Assembly: GCF_020400605.1 (NCBI RefSeq)
Contig: NZ_JAINRD010000001.1
Span: 248,001 to 312,000, forward strand
Reading direction: 5' to 3'
Length of the DNA stretch: 64,000 bases
From: Streptomyces aculeolatus
Lineage (GTDB): Bacteria > Actinomycetota > Actinomycetes > Streptomycetales > Streptomycetaceae
The translations under genes and the position numbers were made by a program. The notes under the pieces were generated by a model that saw nothing but the letters and a program-made list of their open reading frames with translations, was not told where the DNA came from and made no database searches. This document shows positions 51,952 to 60,404 of this stretch, piece by piece. Positions within the stretch are counted from its first letter, which is position 1. Each line of letters opens with the position of its first letter.

Positions 51952-52287
51952 TCACTGCGCTGGCCCTCCTTCATGGTGCTGCCCTGCCCCCGCCTGGCGA
52001 GGTCGACGCACGGCGGGGACAGGAGTCTCAAGGGTGTCCTTGCGGAGCTGGGCCAGCCATACCCGCTGGTCCAGTTGGTGCAGGCAGGCGCGGCAGGCAT
52101 ACAGATCGGAATCCAAGCCGCTGGAGCGGATGGAGCCGATCCAGGTCACGTCCATGTCGATGCGGCCGCACCACAGCCAGCACTCACCGCGGGCCCAGTC
52201 GTGCCAGTCCCATAACGCCCGTGCGGCGGAGCGTCCAGACTTGAGTAAGCCGCCGAGACGAGGTTCCTGTGCGTACTCAGGGGGCAC
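51952..52287 (-). CDS. Small Cys-rich (zinc-ribbon-like) hypothetical protein
   Basis: The C-terminal 80 residues look real. Two Cys in GECWLWCGRID and two in LYACRACLHQLDQRVW are spaced like a zinc ribbon, with WIGSIRSSGL between. Similar small proteins accompany Streptomyces XRE-type regulators. The start is not resolved: GTG 52287 is one option and lacks a good ribosome-binding site, and ATG 52155 would lose the first Cys pair. It is divergent from the XRE/TPR regulator at 52552 and reads toward the radical SAM operon. Confidence 0.5.
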   Translation of the reverse strand: MPPEYAQEPRLGGLLKSGRSAARALWDWHDWARGECWLWCGRIDMDVTWIGSIRSSGLDSDLYACRACLHQLDQRVWLAQLRKDTLETPVPAVRRPRQAGAGQHHEGGPAQ

Positions 52288-52551
52288 GCCTTCGTTGGCT
52301 CCCGACCTGGACAGTGAGACGCTCGGCCAGGTCCTCGGCGCTTCTGTGCGTGCCTTCAAGATCCGTCTCCTACACAGCCCACTCGTGGTGAAGGGGTGGC
52401 TCGGTATAAGCAAGAACAGCGGATCGTCAGCGGGCTGCGGCACCCGAATATCCGGTCAACTCGGTCAACTTCCGTGGAGGAGCCGCCCGTTGAAGCACAA
52501 GGAGCGGCACCATTGAGGGCATCAGCCCACCGGACAGGCGTGAGGTGAGTG

Positions 52552-53991
52552 ATGGGCACACGGTCCGGACAGCCGAACGCCGCACTCGCAATGGCGCTCG
52601 ACGAACTGGGGTGGAGTCCCAAGATGCTGGCCCGCAAGCTGAACCGGGTGTTCGGCAGCGGGACAGCGGCAGAGTCCGCGCCGTACCACTGGCGCGATGC
52701 AGGCTCATTACCCCGCTCGCCCCTGCCTGCGATGACCGCTCACGTGCTATCGCAGGAGCTGGGCCGAGTGGTGTCCGTTACAGAGCTCTGGCAGGGACGG
52801 GCAGCAGACTCTCCGACGCTGCTGCCTGCGGACACCAACCTGTCCGGGCACTGGACCCTGCAGCGATTGGGGCAGGTCGTGGAGGACTGGGTGCTCGGCG
52901 GACTCGTCGACCGGAGACGGTTCCTGGCTATCTCTGGCACCGGACTGACCAAGATCGTCGGGCACTACCTCGACGGCACGGCTGGACGTGGCTCGTTGGC
53001 CCCAGGAGCGGTCGATCAGCGCCACGCAGACCCCTTGGTAGACCAGGTCGAGCAGCATGTCCCACTTCTTCAGCAACTCGACGACGAGCACGGCGGAGCC
53101 CGCCACCTGCCGTACGTCAGCGCACAGTTCCGTGCGGTCGGCCTCCTCCTGCACGAAGGAAAACATTCCGTGCCGTCAACCATCCGGCTCATCCGCGCAC
53201 TGGCCGAGATTGGCCAGCTCGCCGGGTGGATGGCGTTCGACGCGGCCGACCACGGACTGGCGCAGCGCTACTTCATCACCGCACTGCGCGCCGCCCACCA
53301 GATCAACGACCTGCCACTATGCGCGCACGTCCTCGCCGATCTGTCCTTCCAGGCCGCAAGCCGAGGCTTTCCAGCGGACGCCGTCACCCTGGGCGAAGCC
53401 GCCCGACGTGCCGCAGACGCAGCGCCCGCTGCCGTGCGAGCTTCGGTTCTGTCGCGACTGGCCTACGCCTACACCTCTGCCGGCCGAGCAATCGACTTCT
53501 ACCGGACCCGTGACGCGGCACGGGAAGTCATCGACCGACGCGGCCGGGAGGAGGAGCCTCGCTGGATGTACTTCCTCACCGACAACCACCTTGATTGCCA
53601 AGCCGGTTACGCCTTGGTCCAGCTCGGACGAAGCAAGCAGCGCGAGGGTGTCACGGCGTCCAGAGCGTTCATCACCCAGGGGACTTCCCTCCTGGAGAGC
53701 GGCGCCTATACCGTGCCGCGTGGCGACCCCAGCCAACGTCGAGCCCTCTTCGAAGGGGCTTGGCTCGCACTGGGCTACGGCGCCCGGGGGGAGCTGGAAC
53801 TGGCCTGCAAGGTCGGCCAGATCGCCGCCGACCGTCTGGACGTTGTCCGCTCTCCACGCAGCGTCGCCCTGCTCCAGCAGCTCGCCAAGGACCTGCGAAG
53901 GCGGCAGCGCAACCCCCACGTGGCGAGCTTCCTCCCTGGCCTCGAACAGGCCCTCATCCGATACAACTCGCCCGTTTCCCCGGCCAGGTAG
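52552..53991 (+). CDS. Large XRE/TPR-type transcriptional regulator
   Basis: The protein has 479 residues. The N-terminal 75 form an atypical helix-turn-helix (LAMALDELGWSPKMLARKLN, then SLPRSPLPAMTAHVLSQELG). The rest is helical with tetratricopeptide-like repeats (for example ALAEIGQLAGWMAFDAADHG and VRASVLSRLAYAYTSAGRAI). Streptomyces has many such regulators near secondary-metabolism or developmental genes. The ATG at 52552 follows GAGG. It is 10 bases upstream of the D-amino-acid oxidase gene and could respond to a peptide or amino-acid signal. Confidence 0.82.
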   Translation: MGTRSGQPNAALAMALDELGWSPKMLARKLNRVFGSGTAAESAPYHWRDAGSLPRSPLPAMTAHVLSQELGRVVSVTELWQGRAADSPTLLPADTNLSGHWTLQRLGQVVEDWVLGGLVDRRRFLAISGTGLTKIVGHYLDGTAGRGSLAPGAVDQRHADPLVDQVEQHVPLLQQLDDEHGGARHLPYVSAQFRAVGLLLHEGKHSVPSTIRLIRALAEIGQLAGWMAFDAADHGLAQRYFITALRAAHQINDLPLCAHVLADLSFQAASRGFPADAVTLGEAARRAADAAPAAVRASVLSRLAYAYTSAGRAIDFYRTRDAAREVIDRRGREEEPRWMYFLTDNHLDCQAGYALVQLGRSKQREGVTASRAFITQGTSLLESGAYTVPRGDPSQRRALFEGAWLALGYGARGELELACKVGQIAADRLDVVRSPRSVALLQQLAKDLRRRQRNPHVASFLPGLEQALIRYNSPVSPAR

Positions 53992-53994
53992 AGT
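53989..53994 (+). promoter_or_regulatory. Leaderless -10 box for the D-amino-acid oxidase gene
   Basis: TAGAGT begins at the stop codon of the upstream regulator and lies 7 bases before ATG 54002, the same geometry as other leaderless starts in this window. It would let the oxidase be transcribed separately from the regulator. Confidence 0.45.
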
Positions 53995-54001
53995 CACCAA
54001 C

Positions 54002-54976
54002 ATGACCTTCCAAGGCGACACTGTCGTACTGGGCGCTGGGGTCGTTGGCCTCACCACGGCCGTCGTCCTGGCCGAGGCAGGTCTGGTCGTGCAAGTCATT
54101 GCGGAAGAGATCCCCGGCGTGACCTCAACGGCCGCTGGCGCGATGTGGGGCCCGTACCTCGTAGAGCCCAAGGACCTTGTAGACCAGTGGAGCCAGCACT
54201 CGCTGGAGACCTTTCGCGGATTTGCAGCCGACTCGGCAACTGGAGTCCGGGCAGCGTCCGGCATTGAGGCGTCCCGCAGCGCTGACGAGGCACCAGACTG
54301 GGCCACCGCGCTACCTGGCTTCCAGCCGGTCTCCCGCGCCGATCTCCCGCCTGGCTTCGCCTCCGGCTACCGTTTCACAGTCCCGCTGATCGACATGCCG
54401 ACGTACCTGCGGTACCTGGAGCACCGCCTGCGAACGGCCGGCGGCGCGATCGTGCAGCAGAGGGTACCCACACTCGATGACGCCCCCGAGGCGTCAACGA
54501 TCATCAACTGCACGGGCATGGGCGCGGCGTCCCTGGTCTCCGATGCGACCATGCGGCCCATCCGTGGCCAACACGTCGTGGTCACCAATCCGGGCTTGAC
54601 CGACTTCTTCTCCGAAGACACCGGCCCATCGCCGGATCTGCTCTGCATCTACCCCCACGGCGACACCGTGGTCCTCGGCGGCACCGCCCTCGACGGCGAC
54701 GGCAGCTTGGAACCGGATGCGAAAGCCGCAGCCAACATCCTCGCCCGCTGCACGGCTGTGGAACCCAGGCTGGCCCAGTCCACGGTTGTCGACCACCGCG
54801 TAGGTCTCCGGCCCACCAGGCCCCGAGTACGGGTGACGGTCGATCGCCGAACCGACGGGACTCCGGTGATCCACAACTACGGCCACGGCGGCGCCGGCGT
54901 CACCCTCTCCTGGGGCTGCGCTCGCGAAGTCCACCGCATGCTCACCAACAAGCAACAGCCGGCGTCACCGGCGTGA
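54002..54976 (+). CDS. D-amino-acid oxidase (FAD-dependent)
   Basis: The 324-residue protein has the N-terminal FAD-binding GxGxxG motif in VVLGAGVVGLTTAVVLAEAG. It also has the DAAO family signature near the C-terminus, VIHNYGHGGAGVTLSWG, and the substrate-binding Arg in GLRPTRPRVRV. It oxidises D-amino acids to keto acids with release of ammonia and peroxide. It lacks a signal peptide. Pairing with an XRE/TPR regulator and closeness to aspS raise the possibility of a D-aspartate-related role, which is speculation. Confidence 0.9.
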   Translation: MTFQGDTVVLGAGVVGLTTAVVLAEAGLVVQVIAEEIPGVTSTAAGAMWGPYLVEPKDLVDQWSQHSLETFRGFAADSATGVRAASGIEASRSADEAPDWATALPGFQPVSRADLPPGFASGYRFTVPLIDMPTYLRYLEHRLRTAGGAIVQQRVPTLDDAPEASTIINCTGMGAASLVSDATMRPIRGQHVVVTNPGLTDFFSEDTGPSPDLLCIYPHGDTVVLGGTALDGDGSLEPDAKAAANILARCTAVEPRLAQSTVVDHRVGLRPTRPRVRVTVDRRTDGTPVIHNYGHGGAGVTLSWGCAREVHRMLTNKQQPASPA

Positions 54977-55328
54977 CCACGACGCACGCGATCGACCAGA
55001 ATACTCAGGCTGCTACGACTCCGTCGCGTACATGCGGGATCCGTTGAGTGCCGTCGTTGCTCCAGAACTTCGTGGACGCGTTGCCACCTCCGTCGAGCTG
55101 CACAGGGAGATGGGTAAGCACGGGGCAGACACCTTAGTGACACCCAACATGGTGGTCGCGATGGGCTGGGTGAGGCGTAGCGTGTGCGAGCTGCGCCCTG
55201 CAGGGTGTTTTCCGGCTCGTAGACGTCGCGCAGTTGCAAACTGCTCCTGCGAAGGGCGGGCTGACCAATTTCGCTCACGCCAGCTTCCAACGCCGAGTTG
55301 ACGCACTATTCTGACTTGGTCAGAACGC
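54977..55328. promoter_or_regulatory. Promoter region of the restriction-modification gene with an operator-like dyad
   Basis: No gene is called. A perfect dyad TTCTGAC-TTG-GTCAGAA (55309-55325) ends three bases before the ATG of the next gene. TTGACG (55298-55303) could be the -35 box, which would place the dyad over the -10/start region. An ORF at 55032-55301 on the plus strand is open but unconvincing. Confidence 0.5.
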
Positions 55329-58300
55329 ATGCAGCAAAGTGATCACAGGATCGAGAACATGGGCGCGCTTCGCGACTACCTACAGGGCTTGGCCAGGATC
55401 CATGCGACCGGCGAGGCCACCGAGGAAACCCCCTACTACGGGCAGTTGGAGAGACTGCTCAACGCCGTGGGTAGCCGATTGTCACCGACGGTCATGTGTG
55501 TGCTGACTATCCGCAACCGCGGTGCTGGTGTTCCTGACGGCGGCCTGTTCGTCGGCACTCGCGCCGTTGTGGCGGCCGGGCATGAGGCTATGGCGGCACG
55601 GGCCCCGGAACGGGGCGCAATGGAGGTCAAAGGGCCAGCCAAGGATGTGCGTCGGATCGCGCGGAGCCAGCAAGTGGCACGATACCTCGACAGGTATGGG
55701 AAGGTACTGGTCACGACCTACCGTGAGTTCCTGGTGGTGAGCCTCGGCGCGGATGGCCAGGCAGTCGTAGGCGAAGCCTTCACTCTTGCGAGAGACGAAG
55801 ACAGTTTCTGGTCGCTAGCGCATGCGCCTAATCGTGTCACTCCTGCACTGGAAGCCCAACTTGAGGACTACCTGACACGGGCGCTACTAGGCGATGCACC
55901 GCTTTCGCAACCCGCCGATTTGGCATGGTTTCTAGCGGCCTACGCGCGGGAGGGACTGAGGCGCCTGGAGTCAGCTGATGCTAGAGACCTGGGGGCCCTT
56001 ACCACGCTGCGCGAGGCGATGGAGGATGGCCTCGGGCTGCGTTTCGAAGGAGAAGACGGAGAGAGATTCTTCCGGTCGGCGCTCGTGCAGACGCTCTTCT
56101 ATGGCGTCTTCGCCGCATGGGTTGTGTGGAACGAGTCGCAGACTTCCGGTAGTCGCCGACGGTTTAGTTGGAAGTCGGCCCAATGGACCCTCAAAGTCCC
56201 GATGGTTCGCGTCCTGTTTCAGCAATTGGCGACGCCAGCGACGTTACCGGTCGGCCTCGACGAAGTGCTGGATTGGACCGAGGACGTGCTAGCTCGGGTC
56301 GATCCCACGCTCTTCTTCGATAGCTTTGAGTCTGGTCACGCCGTGCAGTACTTCTACGAGCCCTTCCTTAAGGCATACGATCCGGACCTTCGGCGTCAGC
56401 TGGGAGTCTGGTACACCCCGCCCGAGGTCGTGCGCTACATGGTCATGCGGGTTCACCAGGCACTTCAACGTGATCTCCGCCTGGAGCTCGGTCTGGCCGA
56501 TCCCAACGTTCACGTGCTCGACCCGTGCACGGGCACCGGATCCTTTCTGGTCGAGATCATCGAATTCGTCGCACGGATACTGGAGGAACGGGAGGGCGAT
56601 GCGCTAGTTGCCCAGGACGCAAAAGCAGCCGCATTGAGCCGAGTGCACGGGTTCGAGTTGCTGCCGGCACCGTTTATTATCGCTCACCTAAATATCGGGC
56701 TAGCCCTTGACCGACTTGGTGCACCGCTCTCCTCCGACGAACGGGCGAAGGTCTACTTGACCAATGCTCTGACCGGCTGGGTTGAGACCGATGAGCATCC
56801 CAGACTTCCCTTCCCTGAGTTCGAGGAAGAGCGGGATGCTGCCACCGACATAAAGAGGTCCCAACCGATCCTCGTTGTCCTAGGTAATCCGCCGTACAAC
56901 GGATTTGCCGGTGTTAGTGGACGGGAGGAAGGAGGTCTCGTCGAGCCCTACAAGCAGGGCTTGGTCGACCATTGGGAGATCACCAAGAACAAACTCGACG
57001 ATCTATACGTGCGCTTCTTTCGGGTCGCCGAGCGGCGTATCGCCGAGCAAACCGGCAAGGGAATCGTGTGCTTCATCTCAAATTTCTCATGGCTTGGCGA
57101 TCCCTCGGCAGTGGTTATGCGGAAGCATCTAGTCACAGAATTTGACCGCCTTTACGTCGATAACCTCAACGGGGATAGCCGGGAGACTGGAAAGAACACC
57201 CCTGACGGTCTGCCCGATCCAAGTATCTTCTCGACAAAACTCCAACCCTCTGGCATCCAGGTAGGCACGGCCGTCAGCTTGTTGGTCAGAACAGAGTCGC
57301 ATACTGCTAACGCATTTGAAGGCTTCTACCGAGACTTTTGGGGGTTGAACAAGCGGGTTGATCTCGAAGCATCGCTGAGTGAACCCACTAATGTCGCCGA
57401 GTACATCCCCCTGGTTCCCAACAAGGAGAACTGGTATCGCCTGCGCCGGTGGGCGCCGCGCCAGGGCTACGAACAATGGCCAGCAGTTCCCGATCTTGCG
57501 CTAAGAGATCCGCTCCTCGGGCTCAATGAAAATCGAGGGGATTCGCTCATCTCTCTGGATCAGGGACAGTTGTTGGACCGTATGGCGCACTTCCTAAACC
57601 CAGATATCGAGTTCGCTGATCTCGATGATCGAGTCAGCGCACTTACCCAGACATGGGCCCGCTTTGATCCGTCAAAGGTCAGGGCCAGGCTACTAGCTGA
57701 CAGTCCCTTTGATCCATCCAAAGTTGTTCGTTTCTGCGTCAAACCATTCGATGTTCGCTGGGCATACGTCGATACCGCGGGAAAGCTTTGGAACGAATCT
57801 CGAGATGAGTTGGTTCGAGCCGCATCCCTTGGAAGTGACTTCCTCCTGCTACGTCGTCGCGCGCCGCGCGCACTCGATGGGGCCGCGTTCCTGCTCTCGC
57901 GCAGCCTCATTGATCAGCATGTAATGCATAAGGACGCCTACGTTGTGCCTTTCTATCTAGCCACAGAAGTGGGTAACAGCCGGGGAAATGAAGCCGGTGG
58001 CGCTATTTCACTATTTGACGTAGATGTGGAATCTGCGGACGAATCAAACTGGAGGCCAAACCTTTCAGAACTTGCTCTGGACTATCTCGCTGAACTGGGC
58101 GTCACTGATGCCCAGACCTCACAACGGAACGCCCAGCTAATCTGGCAGCACGTCCTGGCTATCGGGTACTCGCCGCTGTATCTTGAAGAGAACGGCGATG
58201 CGATTCGGAACGACTGGCCACGCGTGCCACTCCCCTCGACGCTTGACCAACTGATGACTTCGGCCCGGCTCGGGCAACGTATTGCAGGTCTGCTGGATAT

Positions 58301-58832
58301 TGACAGCGACGAGTCCGAGCTCGACCTGGCGACAACCCTGCAGGGACGGCGAACGATTGCTCCGTTGGCGCGTATGGACGGAAATCCATTGTCACCCGAT
58401 GCGGGTGACCTCTCCGTCACAGCTGGCTGGGCCATTGAACAGACGCGCCGGCAGAGGAGCGGTGCCACCTCGCGAATCGTCATGCCCGGCCGAGGCCGAG
58501 TCGAGGTACGCGAACGTACAGATGCGGAGCGCCAGGCGCTGACGGATCGAGAACGAGAACTTTTGGGTGCCGAGGTGATCGACGTTTACCTCAACGATAA
58601 AGTGTGCTGGCGCGGTGTTCCGCAAGCGGTGTGGGATCTAAAGATCGGCGGATACCAGGTTCTACGCAAATGGCTCTCCTATCGGGAAAGGAGAATCCTC
58701 GGCCGCGATTTGGCCGTTCCTGAAGTCCGGCAATTCGCCGCCATCTGTCGGCGGCTCGCCGAACTGGTTTTGCTTGGCCCGGAGCTCGACGAGAACTATC
58801 TAGCTGCGATTGATTCATCACCTATGGTGTGA
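55329..58832 (+). CDS. Single-chain restriction-modification enzyme (nuclease, N6-adenine methyltransferase, specificity domain)
   Basis: The protein has 1167 residues. The N-terminus has a PD-(D/E)XK-like nuclease pattern: P69-D70 in GVPDGGLFV, then E99-V-K101 in GAMEVKGPA. A helical connector follows to residue 370. The gamma-class methyltransferase core has DPCTGTGSF (D398 onward) and N520-P-P-Y523. The C-terminal 500 residues resemble the LlaBIII/ISP-type specificity domain, with RFCVKPFDVRWAYVDTAGKL. It lacks the SF2 helicase of true ISP enzymes, so it is closer to type IIG/IIL. The codon use is less GC-biased than in the left half of the window. Confidence 0.82.
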   Translation: MQQSDHRIENMGALRDYLQGLARIHATGEATEETPYYGQLERLLNAVGSRLSPTVMCVLTIRNRGAGVPDGGLFVGTRAVVAAGHEAMAARAPERGAMEVKGPAKDVRRIARSQQVARYLDRYGKVLVTTYREFLVVSLGADGQAVVGEAFTLARDEDSFWSLAHAPNRVTPALEAQLEDYLTRALLGDAPLSQPADLAWFLAAYAREGLRRLESADARDLGALTTLREAMEDGLGLRFEGEDGERFFRSALVQTLFYGVFAAWVVWNESQTSGSRRRFSWKSAQWTLKVPMVRVLFQQLATPATLPVGLDEVLDWTEDVLARVDPTLFFDSFESGHAVQYFYEPFLKAYDPDLRRQLGVWYTPPEVVRYMVMRVHQALQRDLRLELGLADPNVHVLDPCTGTGSFLVEIIEFVARILEEREGDALVAQDAKAAALSRVHGFELLPAPFIIAHLNIGLALDRLGAPLSSDERAKVYLTNALTGWVETDEHPRLPFPEFEEERDAATDIKRSQPILVVLGNPPYNGFAGVSGREEGGLVEPYKQGLVDHWEITKNKLDDLYVRFFRVAERRIAEQTGKGIVCFISNFSWLGDPSAVVMRKHLVTEFDRLYVDNLNGDSRETGKNTPDGLPDPSIFSTKLQPSGIQVGTAVSLLVRTESHTANAFEGFYRDFWGLNKRVDLEASLSEPTNVAEYIPLVPNKENWYRLRRWAPRQGYEQWPAVPDLALRDPLLGLNENRGDSLISLDQGQLLDRMAHFLNPDIEFADLDDRVSALTQTWARFDPSKVRARLLADSPFDPSKVVRFCVKPFDVRWAYVDTAGKLWNESRDELVRAASLGSDFLLLRRRAPRALDGAAFLLSRSLIDQHVMHKDAYVVPFYLATEVGNSRGNEAGGAISLFDVDVESADESNWRPNLSELALDYLAELGVTDAQTSQRNAQLIWQHVLAIGYSPLYLEENGDAIRNDWPRVPLPSTLDQLMTSARLGQRIAGLLDIDSDESELDLATTLQGRRTIAPLARMDGNPLSPDAGDLSVTAGWAIEQTRRQRSGATSRIVMPGRGRVEVRERTDAERQALTDRERELLGAEVIDVYLNDKVCWRGVPQAVWDLKIGGYQVLRKWLSYRERRILGRDLAVPEVRQFAAICRRLAELVLLGPELDENYLAAIDSSPMV

Positions 58833-58909
58833 GTCATAAATATTCCGCAGAGCATGCATGGGGGCAGTAACCTTCTTTGTTGGCGTGTCGTGTGCCTGGT
58901 GGATCCCCA

Positions 58910-58938
58910 GTTCTGGGCAGCGATGCTCTGCCCAGAAC
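58910..58938. terminator. 11-base perfect hairpin after the restriction-modification gene
   Basis: GTTCTGGGCAG (58910-58920) pairs perfectly with CTGCCCAGAAC (58928-58938) across a 7-base loop, 78 bases after the stop codon. It is probably a terminator; it could also be part of the end of the adjacent IS remnant. Confidence 0.55.
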
Positions 58939-59079
58939 AGTGCTCCTCAGCCCGGAACTCCACGCAACCTTGGTGTGCCCCGCCGAGAATGGACGGCTGG
59001 ACGGATACGGGAGCGTCGGTATCACCGCCGGTTACTCCCCGTTGCCGGTGAGCGCGAGGGGAGCGGGGCACGGAGGGGT

Positions 59080-60344
59080 CGAGGAAGTACACGACCCGAA
59101 CGTGGCCGGATCGGCGGCCACTTCCGCAGGTCGGAGCCGCGTAGGCGGGCGTGTGAGTATCTGCGGGGGCTGCTGGCGCGGCTGGAGCGGAAGAACGGCT
59201 GGACACTGTCTGAGCAGGCTGGCGAGTTCTGCCCTGACGGCATGCAGCGTCTGTTGAACCAGGCCGGCTGGGACGCGGACGCGGTCCGCGATGAGGTCCG
59301 CGGTTTCGTGCTGGAGTATCTCGGTGGTGAGGGCGGCGTGCTGATCGTGGATGAGACCGGGTTCATCAAGAAGGGCACCGGGTCGGCCGGAGTGCAGCGG
59401 CAGTACACCGGCACTTCTGGGAAGATCGACAACAGCCAGCTCGGGGTGTTCCTGGCCTGTAACTCCGCCGCCGGGCGGGCGCTGATCGACCGGGAGTTGG
59501 ACTTACCCACCTCCTTGACCGAGGACGCAGCCCGCCGGACGGATGCCCGGATCGGCGACGAGATCACGTTCGCCAGAAGCCCGCGCTGGCCATGGCGATG
59601 CTGGCCCGGGCAATCGAGGCCCAGGTGCCGTTTCGGTGGGTGACCGGGGACGAGGTCTACGGCGGCACCTCGGCCCTGCGGTCCTGGCCGGCCAGTCAGA
59701 ACGTCGCCTCGGTGCTGGCCATCGCCTACCAGCACCGGTGCGGGCCGCGCGGGCAGAACGCCCGCACCATTTCGCCGATCCTGCCCAAGCATGCCTGGGA
59801 GATCCGCTCCGCCGGCCACGGCGCCCACGGCCTGCGCGAGTACGCCTGGGCCCTGGCCCCGCTGCTCGACGCGGACGAACCTACCGACGGGTTCGAGGAC
59901 GCGCTGCTGATCCGCCGCAACCTCGCCGACGGCGAACGGGCCTACTACCTCGTGCACGCACCAGCGGGCACCTCGCTTCCGGAGATCGTGAGGGCCCGCC
60001 GGGTCCCGCTGGGCGATCGAGGAGTGCTTCCAGGCCGCGAAGAACGGGGTCGGTCTCGACCACTACCAGGTCCGCCACTATCCGGCCTGGTACCGGCACA
60101 TCACCCTGGCCATGGCCGCCGCCGCCCACCTGACCGCGATCCGCGCTGCAGCAGACGAAAAAGGGGACACCGCCACGACCTGATCCGACTGAGCGTGAAC
60201 GAGATCCGCCGCCTGACGGCCAAGTTCACCCACATCGTCCGGCACGAAGCCGACCACATCCTGCACTGGTCACGCTGGCGACACCGCCACCAACACCGAG
60301 CCCGCCTCAGCCACTACCGCCGCCGAGGCCACCCACCGCCATAA
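59080..60344 (+). pseudogene. IS701-family transposase, frameshifted
   Basis: The order of conserved pieces is that of IS701 DDE transposases: EPRRRACEYLRGLLARLERK, CPDGMQRLLNQAGWDADAV, VLIVDETGFIKKGTGSAGVQ with the first catalytic Asp, VTGDEVYGGTSALRSW with the second, and [11 protein letters not shown] with the catalytic Glu. One base is missing near 59577 (TTCGCCAGAAGC) and one C is extra near 59995 (GGGCCCGCC); the second restores the first frame. A further shift near 60170 moves the C-terminal [12 protein letters not shown] segment out of frame. It is therefore inactive. Ends and target duplication were not resolved. Confidence 0.85.
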
Positions 60345-60404
60345 CCGCGGCTGCAGTACTAGCGTGGACCCAACCATCTCGGACCGGAGTAAGGGACAAG
60401 GGAG

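Noticed and set aside
51581..52516. 311-codon plus-strand frame upstream of the XRE/TPR regulator
   Set aside because: Irregular composition, no recognisable motif, and it is antisense to the Cys-pair mini-protein, which reads better.
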